A stretch of DNA of 64,000 nucleotides from Ryuthela nishihirai (Eukaryota > Arthropoda > Arachnida > Araneae > Heptathelidae): contig JAWZYU010000030.1 in the NCBI GenBank assembly GCA_038380435.1, positions 62,879,817 through 62,943,816 on the forward strand, given 5' to 3'. The notes beneath the pieces were generated by a model. That model did no database searches. It was not told the DNA's origin and worked only from the letters and a program-made list of their open reading frames with translations. How positions within the stretch are numbered: position 1 is the first letter of the stretch; each line of letters begins with the position of its first letter. Position numbers and translations under genes: made by a program. Positions 22,901-34,200 of this stretch are shown here, piece after piece.

Positions 22901-25200
22901 GGTCACAAGGATACTGCATTTCCATAGCTTTTGTTTTGGCCTAGGTATTGGCTTAGGTCTCCAGGGGACTCCATTTGTGATTCTTTTTTTCTACGCATCG
23001 GGCTAGGTCACAAGAACACTCCATTGCGATTCCTTTTCTTATACTTTGGATTATGTTACAAGAATACTCCATTGCAATTCATTCTGTTCCGCATTGGCTT
23101 AGGTCACAAGGATACTGCATTTCCATAGCTTTTGTAATGGCCTAGGTATTGGCTTAGGTCTCCAGGGGACTCCATTTGTGCTTCTTTTTTTCTACGCATC
23201 GGGCTACGTCACAAGAACACTCCATTGCGATTCCTTTCCTTATACTTTGGATTATGTTACAAGAATACTCCATTGGAATTCATTTTGTTCCGCATTGGCT
23301 TAGGTCACAAGGATACTGCATTCCCATAGCTTTTGTTATGGCCTAAATATTGGCTTAGGTCTCCAGGGGACTCCATTTGTGCTTCTTTTTTTCTACGCAT
23401 CGGGCTAGGTCACAAGGACACTCCATTGCAATTCCTTTTCTTATACTTTGGATTATGTTACAAGAATACTCCATTGCAATTCATTTTGTTCCGCATTGGC
23501 TTAGGTCACAAGGATACTGCATTTCCATAGCTTTTGTTATGGCCTAGGTATTGGCTTAGGTCTCCAGGGGACTCCATTTGTGCTTCTTTTTTTCTACGCA
23601 TCGGGCTAGGTCACAAGGACACTCCATTGCGATTCCTTTTCTTATACTTTGGATTATGTTACAAGAATACTCCATTGCAATTCATTTTGTTCCGCATTGG
23701 CTTAGGTCACAAGGATACTGCATTTCCATAGCTTTTGTTATGGCCTAGGTATTGGCTTAGGTCTCCAGGGGACTCCATTTGTGATTCTTTTTTTCTACGC
23801 ATCGGGCTAGGTCACAAGAACACTCCATTGCGATTCCTTTTCTTATACTTTGGATTATGTTACAAGAATACTCCATTGCAATTCATTTTGTTCCGCATTG
23901 GCTTAGGTCACAAGGATACTGCATTTCCATAGCTTTTGTAATGGCCTAGGTATTGGCTTAGGTCTCCAGGGGACTCCATTTGTGCTTCTTTTTTTCTACG
24001 CATCGGGCTAGGTCACAAGGACACTGCATTGCGATTCCTTTTCTTATACTTTGGATTATGTTACAAGAATACTCCATTGCAATTCATTTTGTTCCGCATT
24101 GGCTTAGGTCACAAGGATACTGCATTTCCATAGCTTTTGTAATGGCCTAGGTATTGGCTTAGGTCTCCAGGGGACTCCATTTGTGCTTCTTTTTTTCTAC
24201 GCATCGGGCTAGGTCACAAGGACACTCCATTGCGATTCCATTTCTTATACTTTGGATTATGTTACAAGAATACTCCATTGCAATTCATTTTGTTCCGCAT
24301 TGGCTTAGGTCACAAGGATACTGCATTTCCATAGCTTTTGTTATGGCCTAGGTATTGGCTTAGGTCTCCAGGGGACTCCATTTGTGATTCTTTTTTTCTA
24401 CGCATCGGGCTAGGTCACAAGGACACTCCATTGCGATTCCTCTTCTTATACTTTGGATTATGTTACAAGAATACTCCATTGCAATTCATTTTGTTCCACA
24501 TTGGCTTAGGTCACAAGGATACTGCATTTCCATAGCTTTTGTTATGGCCTAGGTATTGGCTTAGGTCTCCAGGGGACTCCATTTGTGCTTCTTTTTTTCT
24601 ACGCATCGGGCTAGGTCACAAGGACACTCCATTGCGATTCCTTTTCTTATACTTTGGATTATGTTACAAGAATACTCCATTGCAATTCATTTTGTTCCGC
24701 ATTGGCTTAGGTCACAAGGATACTGCATTTCGATAGCTTTTGTTATGGCCTAGGTATTGGCTTAGGTCTCCAGGGGACTCCATTTGGGATTCTGTTTTTC
24801 TACGCATCGGGCTAGGTCACAAGGACACTCCATTGCGATTCCTTTTCTTATACTTTGGATTATGTTACAAGAATACTCCATTGCAATTCATTTTGTTCCG
24901 CATTGGCTTAGGTCACAAGGATACTGCATTTCGATAGCTTTTGTTATGGCCTAGGTATTGGCTTAGGTCTCCAGGGGACTCCATTTGTGATTCTTTTTTT
25001 CTACGCATCGGGCTAGGTCACAAGGACACTCCATTGCGATTCCATTTCTTATACTTTGGATTATGTTACAAGAATACTCCATTGCAATTCATTTTGTTCC
25101 GCATTGGCTTAGGTCACAAGGATACTGCCTTTCGATAGCTTTTGTTATGGCCTAGGTATTGGCTTAGGTCTGCAGGGGACTCCATTGCGATTCCTTTTTT
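19970..25200. repeat. 201-bp higher-order satellite array, about 26 units
   Basis: A 201-bp unit recurs head to tail with few differences. Each unit is four related sub-monomers of about 50, 48, 48 and 55 bp, starting GGCTTAGGTCTCCAGGGGAC, GGGCTAGGTCACAAGGACAC, GGATTATGTTACAAGAATAC and GGCTTAGGTCACAAGGATAC; all but the first share a GTYACAAG core. The sub-monomers differ far more from each other than 201-bp units do, which defines a higher-order repeat. One frame stays open for 65 codons in each unit because 201 is a multiple of 3; a stop ends it in every unit. Confidence 0.95.
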
Positions 25201-25383
25201 CTACGCACTTTGCTAGGTCACAAGGACACTCCATTGCGATTTCTTTCCTTTGCATTCGGTTAGGTGATAAGGACACTCCATTGCGATTTCTTTTCTTTGC
25301 ATTGGGTTAGGTGATAAGGACTGTCCATTGCGATTTCTTTTCTTATGCATTGGATTAAGTGATAAAGACTCTCCATTGCGTTG

Positions 25384-25770
25384 TGTTGGGTTGTTTTACC
25401 TCTGAGCGGCACTTTTTTGCATACCATGGGCTAAATGGCCAGGTCACACGGACCCCGAAGGCTCAGAGAAGGTTGGGGGAGGGGACCCACTGAAATAGCT
25501 ATTGGGAGACAGATAGTAGCCTCCCGTCAAGGCCATCCAGCGTGTTCTTTAACGTGCACAGGGTATGGCTCTCCCGCACACGGGGCTACGGCTTAACGTC
25601 CCATCCGATGGACGGCGGCCTTTTCAAGCCCATCGGTGTCCCCTACTGACCGTGGGCAGGTCGGGGAAATTTTTGCGGAGATAAATCTCAACGCTGACCC
25701 ATCTGGGACTCGAACCTGGGAACTACAGATTACGAGCCTGGCGCGCTACCGACTGAGCCACCCCCGCCCC
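25384..25770 (-). mobile_element. SINE-A inserted in satellite monomers
   Basis: Full-length minus-strand copy. The flanking satellite reads CCATTGCG at the left and CTATTGCG at the right, consistent with a short imperfect TSD. Confidence 0.9.
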
Positions 25771-25989
25771 CCTTTCTATTGCGATTTCTTTTCTTATGCC
25801 TTGGATTAGGTGATAAAGACTCTCCATTGCGATTTCTTTTCTTATGGATTGGATTAGGTGATAAAGACTCTCCATTGCGATTTCTTTTCTTATGCATTGG
25901 ATTAGGTGATAAAGACTCTCCATTGCGATTTCTTTTCTTATGCATTTGGCTAGGTGATAAGGACACTCCGTTGCGATTCCTTCCATTAT

Positions 25990-26148
25990 GCCCCTAGTGC
26001 AGGACAGCTATACCCTGTGCATGTTAAAGAACGCTCTGGATGGCTTTGACGGAGGCTGGATCTCCTTCCCCAACCTTCTCCGAGCTGGCCATTTAGCCCA
26101 TTGTGTGCCAAAAATTGCCGCTCAGAGATAAAACAATGCAACCCAACC
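25990..26148 (+). mobile_element. SINE-A 3' fragment
   Basis: From CCCTAGTGCAGGACAGCTAT to ACAATGCAACCCAACC; only the 3' domain, with internal deletions. It lies in the satellite edge. Confidence 0.75.
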
Positions 26149-26440
26149 TTTCATTACACATTGGTCTAGATCACGAGGACACTCCGTTGCGATTTCTTTT
26201 CCTACACATTGGGCCAAGTGAGAAGGACACTCGATTGCGATTCTTTTATGCCACGTAACTCAGTGCATAATAAAAAGGAACCTCAACGGAGTGTCCTTGT
26301 TACACATCGGGAGAAGTCACGAGGACACTCCATTGCGATTCCCTTTCTTATGCTTTGACTTAGGTCACAAAGACTCTCTTTTGTTGCGGAGCAAACAATA
26401 GAAATGTCGAGTAAAGTCCTCCAACTTAAGCTCTGTCAAC

Positions 26441-27411
26441 TGTTATGCCCCCCCCCCTAGTGTATTTTTAGGGAGGCACAACTTTTAGGCCGTGATGCGT
26501 TCTTTGCTGCAAAAATCAAGGCAAATTCCTGGACCCACAATCAAGTTAACAGACATTTGCAATAATGAGAACTGAGATAATTTTTCAGTTAAAATAAAAT
26601 ACACATTTATTAACAAAATTACCTTCAAACATTCTACATATATGTGGTTCCCGCTTGGGGCAGATTCAACAATGCCTCTAGTATGGCCCTTTTCAATTAA
26701 GGGAACTTTGCAAGTTTATTACTCAACAGTCATTAATCAACAGTTCATGATGCAGAGCTACTTGCTCGTGACTCTAACAGTCCTTCACCGTTAAGACGGT
26801 TCCACTCTGGTCACCGTGACGGCCGTTCACAGAAATACACTCGAATGCAAAAGAAAAGCGGAGCCAGATTCATTACAGTACCCCCTTACCTCGGCAAGTC
26901 AGGAGTCCCTCGGGACGACGATCACTGGGCCACTGCGCTCCAAGTTGCTGGGAGCCCGGGCTGCTTAGCGCTTCCCCCGCACATTCACTGTTCACACTTC
27001 GGGATTCTGCTCACTGGAGAGGACCATTGCTACCCCACCACACAGCCTGGATGAGAAAAAGAGACTGGGTGTTCTCGCCAGATTCTCTCTTGACCTCTTT
27101 CGCTGGCCTTCCTCGTGGAGGTCACCTACGCTCATGCGTGGCTGTACGGGATTGGCCAGAGTAGCCGAGGTGCGAATCTCAGCTCCCCTCCGGCCAACAT
27201 TGTTTACCAGGCATGTCACGTAGTTCCTCTGCCATCTGGGGTTCCAAGCTCAATCTGGGAAGTTCGGGGCCTGCGGCAGAGTTCCTCTTCGTTGAACTGG
27301 ACACAAAAATGGAAGCAGTCGAAAATGTTACTATTAAAATGGAGTCTAATCTAATGTCCTCCCGAAGCCTATGAAGTCTTGGCCACATAATAAAATTACG
27401 TGGGCATGACA
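26441..27411 (-). mobile_element. Probable solo LTR
   Basis: The ends form TGTTATGCCC...GGGCATGACA (TG...CA, with similar inverted termini), flanked on both sides by CAAC (26437-26440 and 27412-27415), a 4-bp duplication of the kind made by Gypsy or other LTR elements. On the minus strand AATAAA followed by TGTGTATTTTATTTT lies about 170 bp before the end, plausible as an R/U5 polyadenylation signal. There is no internal retroviral-type coding region and no second LTR, so a solo LTR from recombination is the simplest reading. No open frame inside is recognised. Confidence 0.5.
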
Positions 27412-27415
27412 CAAC

Positions 27416-28413
27416 GAGGAATCATAAGCGCCCTCCTCCTCATTTCCTCCTCATTTTTTCCCTTCTCATTTCCTTCTCATTTTTCCCCTTTTTGCCACGG
27501 TTACGTTAAAAGACTATAAATTCACATCCCCCTCCTCATTTCCTCCTCATTTTTTCCCTTTTTGCCACGGTTACGTTAAAAGACTATAAATTCCAATAAT
27601 CGGAAAAAAGGACGAGTAATTAAAAAAAAAAACAATTACAACAATGAAAGAGTGAAACTAATTTTTCCCTTTCGTCTTCAAGATTCCGATTCATTTAATC
27701 TAGTTAGCTTCTCCTGATCTGAAGAGAGAAACATCCGCGGGAAATCTGCTGCTTTTCCTTTTCGCATTCACTCCTGACAGTAGTGAAAATTAATTTTCTC
27801 GCGGCTCTCGCTTATCAGTTGAGGAAAATTTCTCTCCCCTTCTCAATTAAAGGCACGTGGATGCTCTTTATTACTGGTTGCCTGGGAGGAAGACGAGGAG
27901 CGAATCGAAGTGAAAGATCATCTGCATCCCCATCACTTCTCCCAAACACACGTGGCTAATGCGTCAGCAGCAGTGGGTGAGGTGGGGGGGGGGGGGGGGG
28001 GGCGAATCAACGCAGAGCAGTGAACAGGAATATTTCACTCTTCTAAGTAAATTAGTGTCTCTCCATGTACTGTTTGCCTGTCTCCTACTTACCCCGAAGA
28101 AAACGTTTCACCCAATTGATGCTCGTACAGTTAGCTTATCTTTTATTTAGGGAGGAAGACAATGGAAACAAACCACTCGGTAGCCATGGCAATCGCCGTA
28201 AGTCCCGAGGACCGTGTTTATCGACTCTAAACGAATAATGTAATTACTGCGATTCGTAAATGAATCATCTGACGTTGCCCAAAGATTAAAATCTACACCT
28301 ACTTTTATTTCATCTGGAATTTAAAACGCCGAGTTCATTTGTTTAAGGCGAAGTGTTAGATGTCATTTAATCTTTTTTTTAGGTTTTTAATTCCTTTCAA
28401 ACAAATTAATTTA
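27416..28413. other. No gene; short direct duplication and a poly-G run
   Basis: A segment CCTCCTCATTTCCTCCTCAT... through GCCACGGTTACGTTAAAAG is present twice (27431-27523 and 27530-27593). A run of 19 G lies at 27984-28002. No domain is recognised. Confidence 0.6.
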
Positions 28414-28620
28414 CAGTCGCTCAAAAAAAAAAATCCGAACACTACGGTTCATTAGAGAAATCAGAAAAAATATCTGGCAACGATTTTTCTAGAAGATCTG
28501 GAACCTTCGTGTCACGTGACACGGTTGCCAGATCACTCATTTCTAAAAAAATCGTTGCCAGATTTTTTTTTCTGAATTCTGTAATCAACCATAGTGTTCG
28601 GATACTTTTTTGAGCGACTG
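28414..28620. mobile_element. MITE-T, near-complete copy
   Basis: TA at 28412-28413 and 28621-28622; ends CAGTCGCTCAAAA and TTTTGAGCGACTG. The centre is TCGTGTCACGTGACACG with a few deleted bases on the right side. Confidence 0.9.
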
Positions 28621-28639
28621 TACAGCCTCAGCGATGTCC

Positions 28640-28713
28640 ATTTAATTCCTGGTGACATTGCAAAATCACCAGGAATTAAATCGTGGGTGATTACCCACGA
28701 TTTAATTCCTGGT
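28640..28713. repeat. Three-segment perfect inverted repeat (two mutually exclusive hairpins)
   Basis: Segment 1 ATTTAATTCCTGGTGA (28640-28655) pairs perfectly with 28666-28681. Segment 2 extended (28668-28688, starting ACCAGGAATTAAAT) pairs perfectly over 21 bp with segment 3 (28693-28713) across a GATT loop. The middle segment can pair with either neighbour. It lies 18 bp beyond the right end of a MITE-T. Confidence 0.9.
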
Positions 28714-29577
28714 CAGAATTGGGGTCAGAGGAAATACACTCTCCTCTGAGCGGCACATTGGTAGTGACGTATTGATCTTCATATACCCGCACTATACTTA
28801 CTTCTCTAAAGTAAGAGTGCCCCCTTAAATTCACGACTAAGTCTCCTTTTTGAATTTCTCGTTTTTGATTCAGTTGAAAACTCGTGAAGTGAGTTACACA
28901 TCGATTCCAATTTAGAGAAGAAATGATTTTGATTCAGGTGGTATATGAGGTCCTGCCATCCTCTCAGACCTTCTACTATGGCATATAAACTGACAGGGCT
29001 CCTGTCAGACCTCTGTGGCAAGCAGCTGCTTGAGGGGGGTATATGAACTGACGATCAGTTGCTGGCTTGTCAGCTGCTCCAACCACCAAGCTACCGGCCA
29101 CTGATGCACAGCGGAATGGTCCAGTTGCTTTTCATCTAACAAGGGTGAGGCTCCCAGAAAAGAGCGCAGTGCTTTTAAAATTTCTAAATTTGAAAACATA
29201 CATCGCCTCGATCTGATGATTAGCATTTGATCGTCACAGATGACAAAACCTGATGATTCCTTTTCGATATCCAACAATAATTGTCCACGTAGAAGCGCCC
29301 ATCGTTGCAAAAGGCAAGAAATTCCACTAAGGTCACCCGGAAAGTGATGTTGGAAGTGTTTTTTGACCAGCAGGACGTAGTGATCCGCGAATTAATTCAT
29401 GAGGAAGCTTTTGTCGATAAGAAGTAAAAGGAGACACTTGTCGCTCAACAGGGAGGTTATTCGACTAAAGATTTTCGAGATGGGAAGATTAAAGAATGGG
29501 TGCTCTTGTATTGCAGTGGCCAGGCACATCGGTTGCTTTTTCTGTACTAATAGTTTGTTAATCACAATTTTGTGAGG
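28714..29577. other. No recognised gene; holds a SINE-B 3' piece
   Basis: Apart from the SINE-B fragment at 28948-29044, the open frames (28806-29021 and 29005-29310 minus) have no recognisable domain. Confidence 0.4.
28948..29044 (+). mobile_element. SINE-B 3' fragment
   Basis: Shares AGGTCCTGCCATCCTCTCAG, TATAAACTGACAGG and GCTGCTTGAGGGGG with the copy at 5281-5489; the tRNA-like head is absent. Confidence 0.75.
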
Positions 29578-29847
29578 AAGGAGGGGCTCAGCTGATAGCC
29601 CTCCGGCATCGGAATCTACAGTTCCCAGGTTCCAGTTTACCTGGGCCACATCCGAGATTTATCTCCGCAAAACTCCACGCCGTGCCCACGGTCAGTAGGG
29701 AACACCGATGGACTTGGAAAAGGCCTCCATCCGTCGGATGGGACGTTAAAACCGTGGCTCCGTGTATAGGAGATCCATGCCCTGTGCACGTTAAAGAACA
29801 ATGCAAGAAATAGCACGCCTTGACAGGAGGCTAACAGCTGTCTCCTA
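29578..29847 (+). mobile_element. SINE-A head and body, left side of a minisatellite
   Basis: Diverged tRNA-like head (GGGGCTCAGCTGATAGC, TTCCCAGGTTCC), body with ATTTATCTCCGCAAAACTCC and GATGGGACGTTAAAACC, then GCACGTTAAAGAACA. It passes directly into the 32-bp tandem repeat at the point where the SINE reads CATCTGTCTCCCAACAGCTG. Confidence 0.85.
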
Positions 29848-30460
29848 ACAGAGGCCCAAGTAAATCCATCTGTCTCGTAACATATGTCCAAGTAGATCCA
29901 TCTGTCTCCTAACAGATGTCGAAGTAGATCCATCTGTCTCCTAACGGATGTCAAAGTAGATCCATCTGTCTCCTAACAGATGTCCAAGTAGATCCATCTG
30001 TCTCCTAACAGATGTCCAAGTAGATCCATCTGTCTCCTAACAGATGTCCAAGTAGATCCATCTGTCTCCTAACGGATGTCCAAGTAGATCCATCTGTCTC
30101 CTAACGGATGTCCAAGTAGATCCATCTGTCTCCTAACGGATGTCAAAGTAGATCCATCTGTCTCCTAACAGATGTCAAAGTAGATCCATCTGTCTCCTAA
30201 AGGATGTCCAAGTAGATCCATCTGTCTCCTAACAGATGTCCAAGTAGATCCATCTGTCTCCTAAAGGATGTCCAAGTAGATCCATCTGTCTCCTAACAGA
30301 TGTCCAAGTAGATCCAGCTGTCTCCTAACGGATGTCCAAGTAGATCCATCTGTCTCCTAACGGATGTCCAAGTAGATCCATCTGTCTCCTAACAGATGCC
30401 CAAGTAGATCCATCTGTCTCCTAACAGATGTCCGAGTAGACCCATCTGTCTCCAACGGCT
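29848..30460. repeat. 32-bp minisatellite derived from SINE-A, about 18 copies
   Basis: The unit is CTCCTAACAGATGTCCAAGT followed by AGATCCATCTGT. It matches the SINE-A segment CATCTGTCTCCCAACAGCTG then TTCCAGTGGGTCC (33 bp). The first units are intermediate between the SINE and the array consensus. Units vary mainly at AACAGATG/AACGGATG/AAAGGATG and TCCAAG/TCAAAG. Confidence 0.93.
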
Positions 30461-30480
30461 GTCCAGTGGGTCCACTCCCG

Positions 30481-30605
30481 TATCAAGTCTCATTCGACGG
30501 ACATCGTCCTTTCCGAGCCCTCTGATGTTCCCTTTCTCACGGAGGGCAGAGCAGACACAATGGGAGCGTGAACCTGAGAAGAACTGGTTACGAGACTAGC
30601 ACTAC
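30481..30605 (-). mobile_element. SINE-A head and body fragment, right side of the minisatellite, inverted
   Basis: Minus-orientation SINE-A: CATTCGACGGACATCGTCC, TTTCCGAGCCC, GGAGGGCAGAG, then the head AACCTGAGAAGAACTGG, TTACGAGACTAGC. The flank on the other side of the array is in plus orientation, so the array lies between two inverted SINE parts. Confidence 0.7.
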
Positions 30606-30610
30606 TTGCT

Positions 30611-31725
30611 AAGACAATTCCCGTCTCTCAAAGATAAGGGGGTTGTAAAAACCATTGCCAAAATGTTTACTAAATTGTCAGTGACGAGATTAAACCTCTT
30701 CAGCCTGTTAAGGATGCTGATAAAAATCATTGATGGAGAGAAGAATTTCGACATCGTTGCTGACATTGCAACACGTGTACAGACACGGAGAGAGAAATTG
30801 AAAAAAAAAGAGATTTTCCTCTGGAAGAGCCAGCTAGAAAAGTGTTTTTTCTGTGTGGGCGAAGTATGATTCGATCGTGCTCGATCCATCCCACGGGACC
30901 TATTCGAAGCATCCTCCCAACTGCAATGCCTCATCGAAATCCTCCGTAGTAGTGCCACCATCTCCCCACCATACGGAGGAAGGCAAGACTCTCCATCAAT
31001 ATTTCAACACGCTCCAGAGTCTCTTGCTCCTGAGCTTTGCTCTGGGAGACCGACTTAAGCATCTGGGTGGTGTGCGAGTTGCCGCAGCGCACGAGAGAAT
31101 TCCGCGCTGCCCATTACCGGACGGAGCGAAGGTCCCTAATGGTCCGTTTTGCAGCAGACTCTAACCTGATTACTGACCTCTGACTTGCATGCAATCTCGG
31201 CTCGCATACCACGTGACGGGACGCTATCTCCAACCCTCGCTTCCATCTGCACGGAATGTTCCTAAGCTGCAGCGATCCGACTCTTCAGAGGAAAAGGATG
31301 CGGTCGCCATGATGAACGAAGAGGAGTTCACTTTTCCAGGGTGAGGAAGAAGAGAGCGATGGTTCCGCTCAATTCACCTCTTCTGGGGGAAGAGAAGGGA
31401 GGAAGAGTCTCTGAGTCAGATTCGCATCCAGCATCTAAAGACAAATTCAGCTTTTAGCTCGTTTTCATAAAGCGATCTATTGTTCTCACTTTGTCGTCTG
31501 CTGATATTCAACTTCGTTTTAAGACAGAAAAGCAAAATTCCTTTTCAGTCAGATAGATACGAAAAAAATATTACGATTTCTAAATTGGGAAAACTTTTAA
31601 CAAATATTGCAAACCATATATTTATTCTAGAAATTTGAAAAGTTGGTGGTGAAGTGTTGGAGTCCAGAGTTTCACATTGACATCGGCGATTGACATCCCC
31701 CCCCCCTCTACCTCAGGGGTTGGTG
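30611..31725. other. No recognised gene
   Basis: Overlapping open frames on both strands at 30602-30961 and 30606-30869, and one at 30853-31164, show no recognisable domain. An exon cannot be excluded. Confidence 0.35.
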
Positions 31726-32342
31726 GGTTGTTGGGTTGTTTTACCTCTGAGCGGCACGTTTTTGCACACCATGGGCTAAATGGCCAGGTCACATGGACCC
31801 CGAAGGCTCAGAGAAGATTGGGGGAGGGGACCCACTGGAACAGCTGTTGGGAGACAGATGGTAGTCTCCCGTCAAGGCCATCCAGCGTGTTCTTTAACGT
31901 TGGGTTGTTTTACCTCTAAGCGGCACTTTTTTTACACACTATGGGCTAAATGGCCAGGTCATATGGGCCCCGAAGGCTCAGAGAAGGTTGGGGGAGGGAA
32001 TCCACTGGAACAGCTGTTGGGAGACAAATGGTAGCCTCCCGTCAAGGCCATCCAGCGTGTTCTTTAACGTTGGGTTGTTTTACCTCTGAGCGGCACTTTT
32101 TTGCACACCATGGGCTAAATGGCCAGGTCACATGGACCCTGAAAGCTCAGAGAAGATTGGGGACCTACTGGAACAGCTGTTGGGAGACAGATGGTACCTT
32201 CCGTCAAGGCCATCCAGCGTGTTCTTTAGCGTGCGCAGGGTATGGCTCTCGCGAACACGTGGCCACGGTTTAACGTCCTATCCTACGGACGGCATCCTTT
32301 GCAAGCCCATCAGTGTCCCCTACTGACCGTGGGCAGGGCGGA
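31726..32342 (-). mobile_element. SINE-A trimer of the 3' domain, 5'-truncated
   Basis: Three tandem 3' domains joined at TTTAACGTTGGGTTG (~31898, ~32068), then body up to GGGCAGGGCGG, stopping before the head. It has the same 5' end as the copy at 1-512. Confidence 0.9.
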
Positions 32343-32352
32343 TGGCAAATAT

Positions 32353-32502
32353 GAAATATCTAAAGCACGTCGATGTGCAATCAGTCACTGAATTCTTATT
32401 CACTTCAAGACCTACTCAGCAAGATTTCCGTGCCCTATCTTCCTTTGATGCGAATACGAACTCAGTGACTGATTGCACCATCGATATACTTTAGGTTCAT
32501 CC
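32353..32502. repeat. Imperfect ~50-bp inverted repeat (fold-back MITE-like)
   Basis: The left arm contains CAATCAGTCACTGAATTC and the right arm GAACTCAGTGACTGATTG; pairing extends to CTAAAG...CTTTAG at the outer ends. No clear target duplication. It could be a small fold-back element or a local inversion. Confidence 0.45.
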
Positions 32503-32835
32503 TCTACTTTTTAGGGCCCATATGGGAAGATAAGTATTTTTTGTTTTAATTTATATTTTTCCCTTTGTCACTAAAAACACTTACCTTCAAAAACTCTCAT
32601 TGCTATATGACTCATGCACATCGGCCACATGTTTGCCTCCTCTTTGTATCCTAGATGCTTTTTAAAGCCACTTTAATAAATATTTCAAAAAAGACGTTAA
32701 CATGTGATCGATATTTAAATTTTTAAAGCTTCTGCTAAGTTAGGTTGCTGCAGATTTCATTAGAGAAAGAGAAGCCAAAGTGAAATGTGCATTAAAGGAA
32801 TGAGAAGAAAGAGAAAATTTTATTAAAAGTAGGTA

Positions 32836-33282
32836 CAGTTGCAGAAAAAAGTATCCGAACGCTATGGTAGATTACAGAATTCAGAAAGAATATCTGGAGC
32901 GTGTACAGCAACTGTACACGCTCCAGTTACCGTTCACAGCAAACTGGAGCGTGTGCAGTTACTGCACGTGCTCCAGTTTGCCGTGAACGGTAACTGCACA
33001 CGCTCCATATTCATTGCATTATATATTCATATGCATTATATATATTAAAAAAGTATCCGAACACCATGGTTGATTACAGAATTCAGAAAAAAATATCTGG
33101 CAACGATTTTTTTTAGAAATTAGTGATCGCACTTTGTGACACGAATGGTTGACACGAGGTTGCGAGATCGCTAATGACACGAAGGTTGCCAGATCACTAA
33201 TTTCTAAAAAAAAAAATCGTTGCCAAAAATTTTTTTTGAATTCTGTAATCAACCGTAGTGTTTGGATATTTTTTGAGCGACT
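32836..33282. mobile_element. Composite MITE-T without a complete 118-bp unit
   Basis: TA (32834-32835), a short left arm to ATATCTGG, hairpin blocks of GAGCGTGTACAGCAACTG and GAGCGTGTGCAGTTACTGC type, the AT linker (CATTATATATTCATATGC), then a nearly complete MITE-T starting AAAAAAGTATCCGAACACC. It has the same architecture as the 39-41 kb element but holds no satellite expansion. The centre contains an extra GACACGA duplication. Confidence 0.85.
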
Positions 33283-34128
33283 ACTTTAGGCGACTAGTGT
33301 CGATTTGAGTTGAAGCAATGATAATGGCAGTTGAAACCCTCCTTCGTAGCTTTAAGGATCAGACAGGAACAAATTTCTGTTTCTGTGGCGCCCTGTCTAG
33401 ATTCCGCTTCGAACATTTTGATGGCGAGACTTGTTAATGCCCCACATCCGGTGAAAATCAGCTATTGTTAGTCAAGATAATTAGCTGCACCCCTACAGCA
33501 GAATTATTAGATTGCAATTAGTTTAACAAATAGCACGAGAGCACTTCTCCAGATACAATCATTTGAAGGGCGACGCGTGAGCATTCATTCGCCGCCAACG
33601 GATGTTTTAGCAAAGGCAACCATTTGGGTCACAGATAACCGTCACCGTAATGACATCGTCTGCAGCGAGGTATTATGTTTCGTACGTCTGGCAATGGTCT
33701 TTGTCTTTTACAACCGTGGAGGTGGAGGCGTCCATAGAGAAGTCTTTCTATCTGCCGAAGCCGAAACCGCCATGTTACTCCTATCCTGAAAGTGGCGCTG
33801 AAAGTCAGTTCTCATTACACTTCTGCATGTTTTTGTACGAATACTGGAACAATTAAATCTCAATATTTCCTGTAAGTGAAGATGCTGTTATTATGTGCAC
33901 AGGAATTTACTTCACTTTTTAATCCATTTTTGTTTTTATTTTGTGTTTATAAAAATCTGCAATTGAACACCACAATCAAAGTTGTAAATATTCCTACGAA
34001 TACGGTCGAATAAAATCGATTTTTTTTGTAATTGAAAAGATTTTATTTCAAAGAATTAATTAAAACTATTTTTCGTTTCTTTTCCACTTCAATTAGATAT
34101 TTCTCTGCGTTTTAAAAATTTTTTGATC
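33283..34128. other. No recognisable feature
   Basis: Unique AT-rich sequence; the open frames at 33577-33789 and 33650-33856 overlap and have no recognisable domain. Confidence 0.4.
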
Positions 34129-34200
34129 TGGCAACAAGTGATCTGGCATCAAGTGATCTGGCAACCTTCGTGTACGTACACGAAAGTTGCCAGATCCTTT
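34129..34200. mobile_element. MITE-T central fragment
   Basis: Contains GATCTGGCAACCTTCGTGT and its inverted partner ACACGAAAGTTGCCAGATC; GATCTGGCA(A/T)CAAGT is repeated in tandem before it. The outer arms are missing, although TTTTGAGCGACAT at ~34319 may be a displaced right end. Confidence 0.6.

Larger units (their letters stand above)
25201..26395. repeat. Monomeric edge of the satellite, ~48-bp units, interrupted by SINE-A
   Basis: Simple ~48-bp monomers (GGATTAGGTGATAAAGACTC, then CCATTGCGATTTCTTTTC) run at 25201-25383, 25772-25985 and, more decayed, 26150-26395. They lack the four-monomer order. A SINE-A (25384-25770) and a SINE-A fragment (25990-26148) interrupt them. At ~26286-26310 one monomer piece is inverted (CAACGGAGTGTCCTTG). 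Confidence 0.85.

Noticed and set aside
20536..25138. Repeated ~65-codon open frames, nearly identical every 201 bp
   Set aside because: They exist only because the satellite period is a multiple of 3. Each unit ends in a stop, the four sub-monomers align as DNA, and there is no codon-level conservation beyond the DNA repeat.
29848..30460. CRISPR-like array of 32-bp repeats
   Set aside because: Units are directly contiguous with no spacers, derive from a SINE, and the genome is eukaryotic.
30602..30961. 119-codon minus-strand frame as a gene
   Set aside because: An overlapping plus-strand frame of similar length exists and neither has a recognisable domain; composition alone can explain both.
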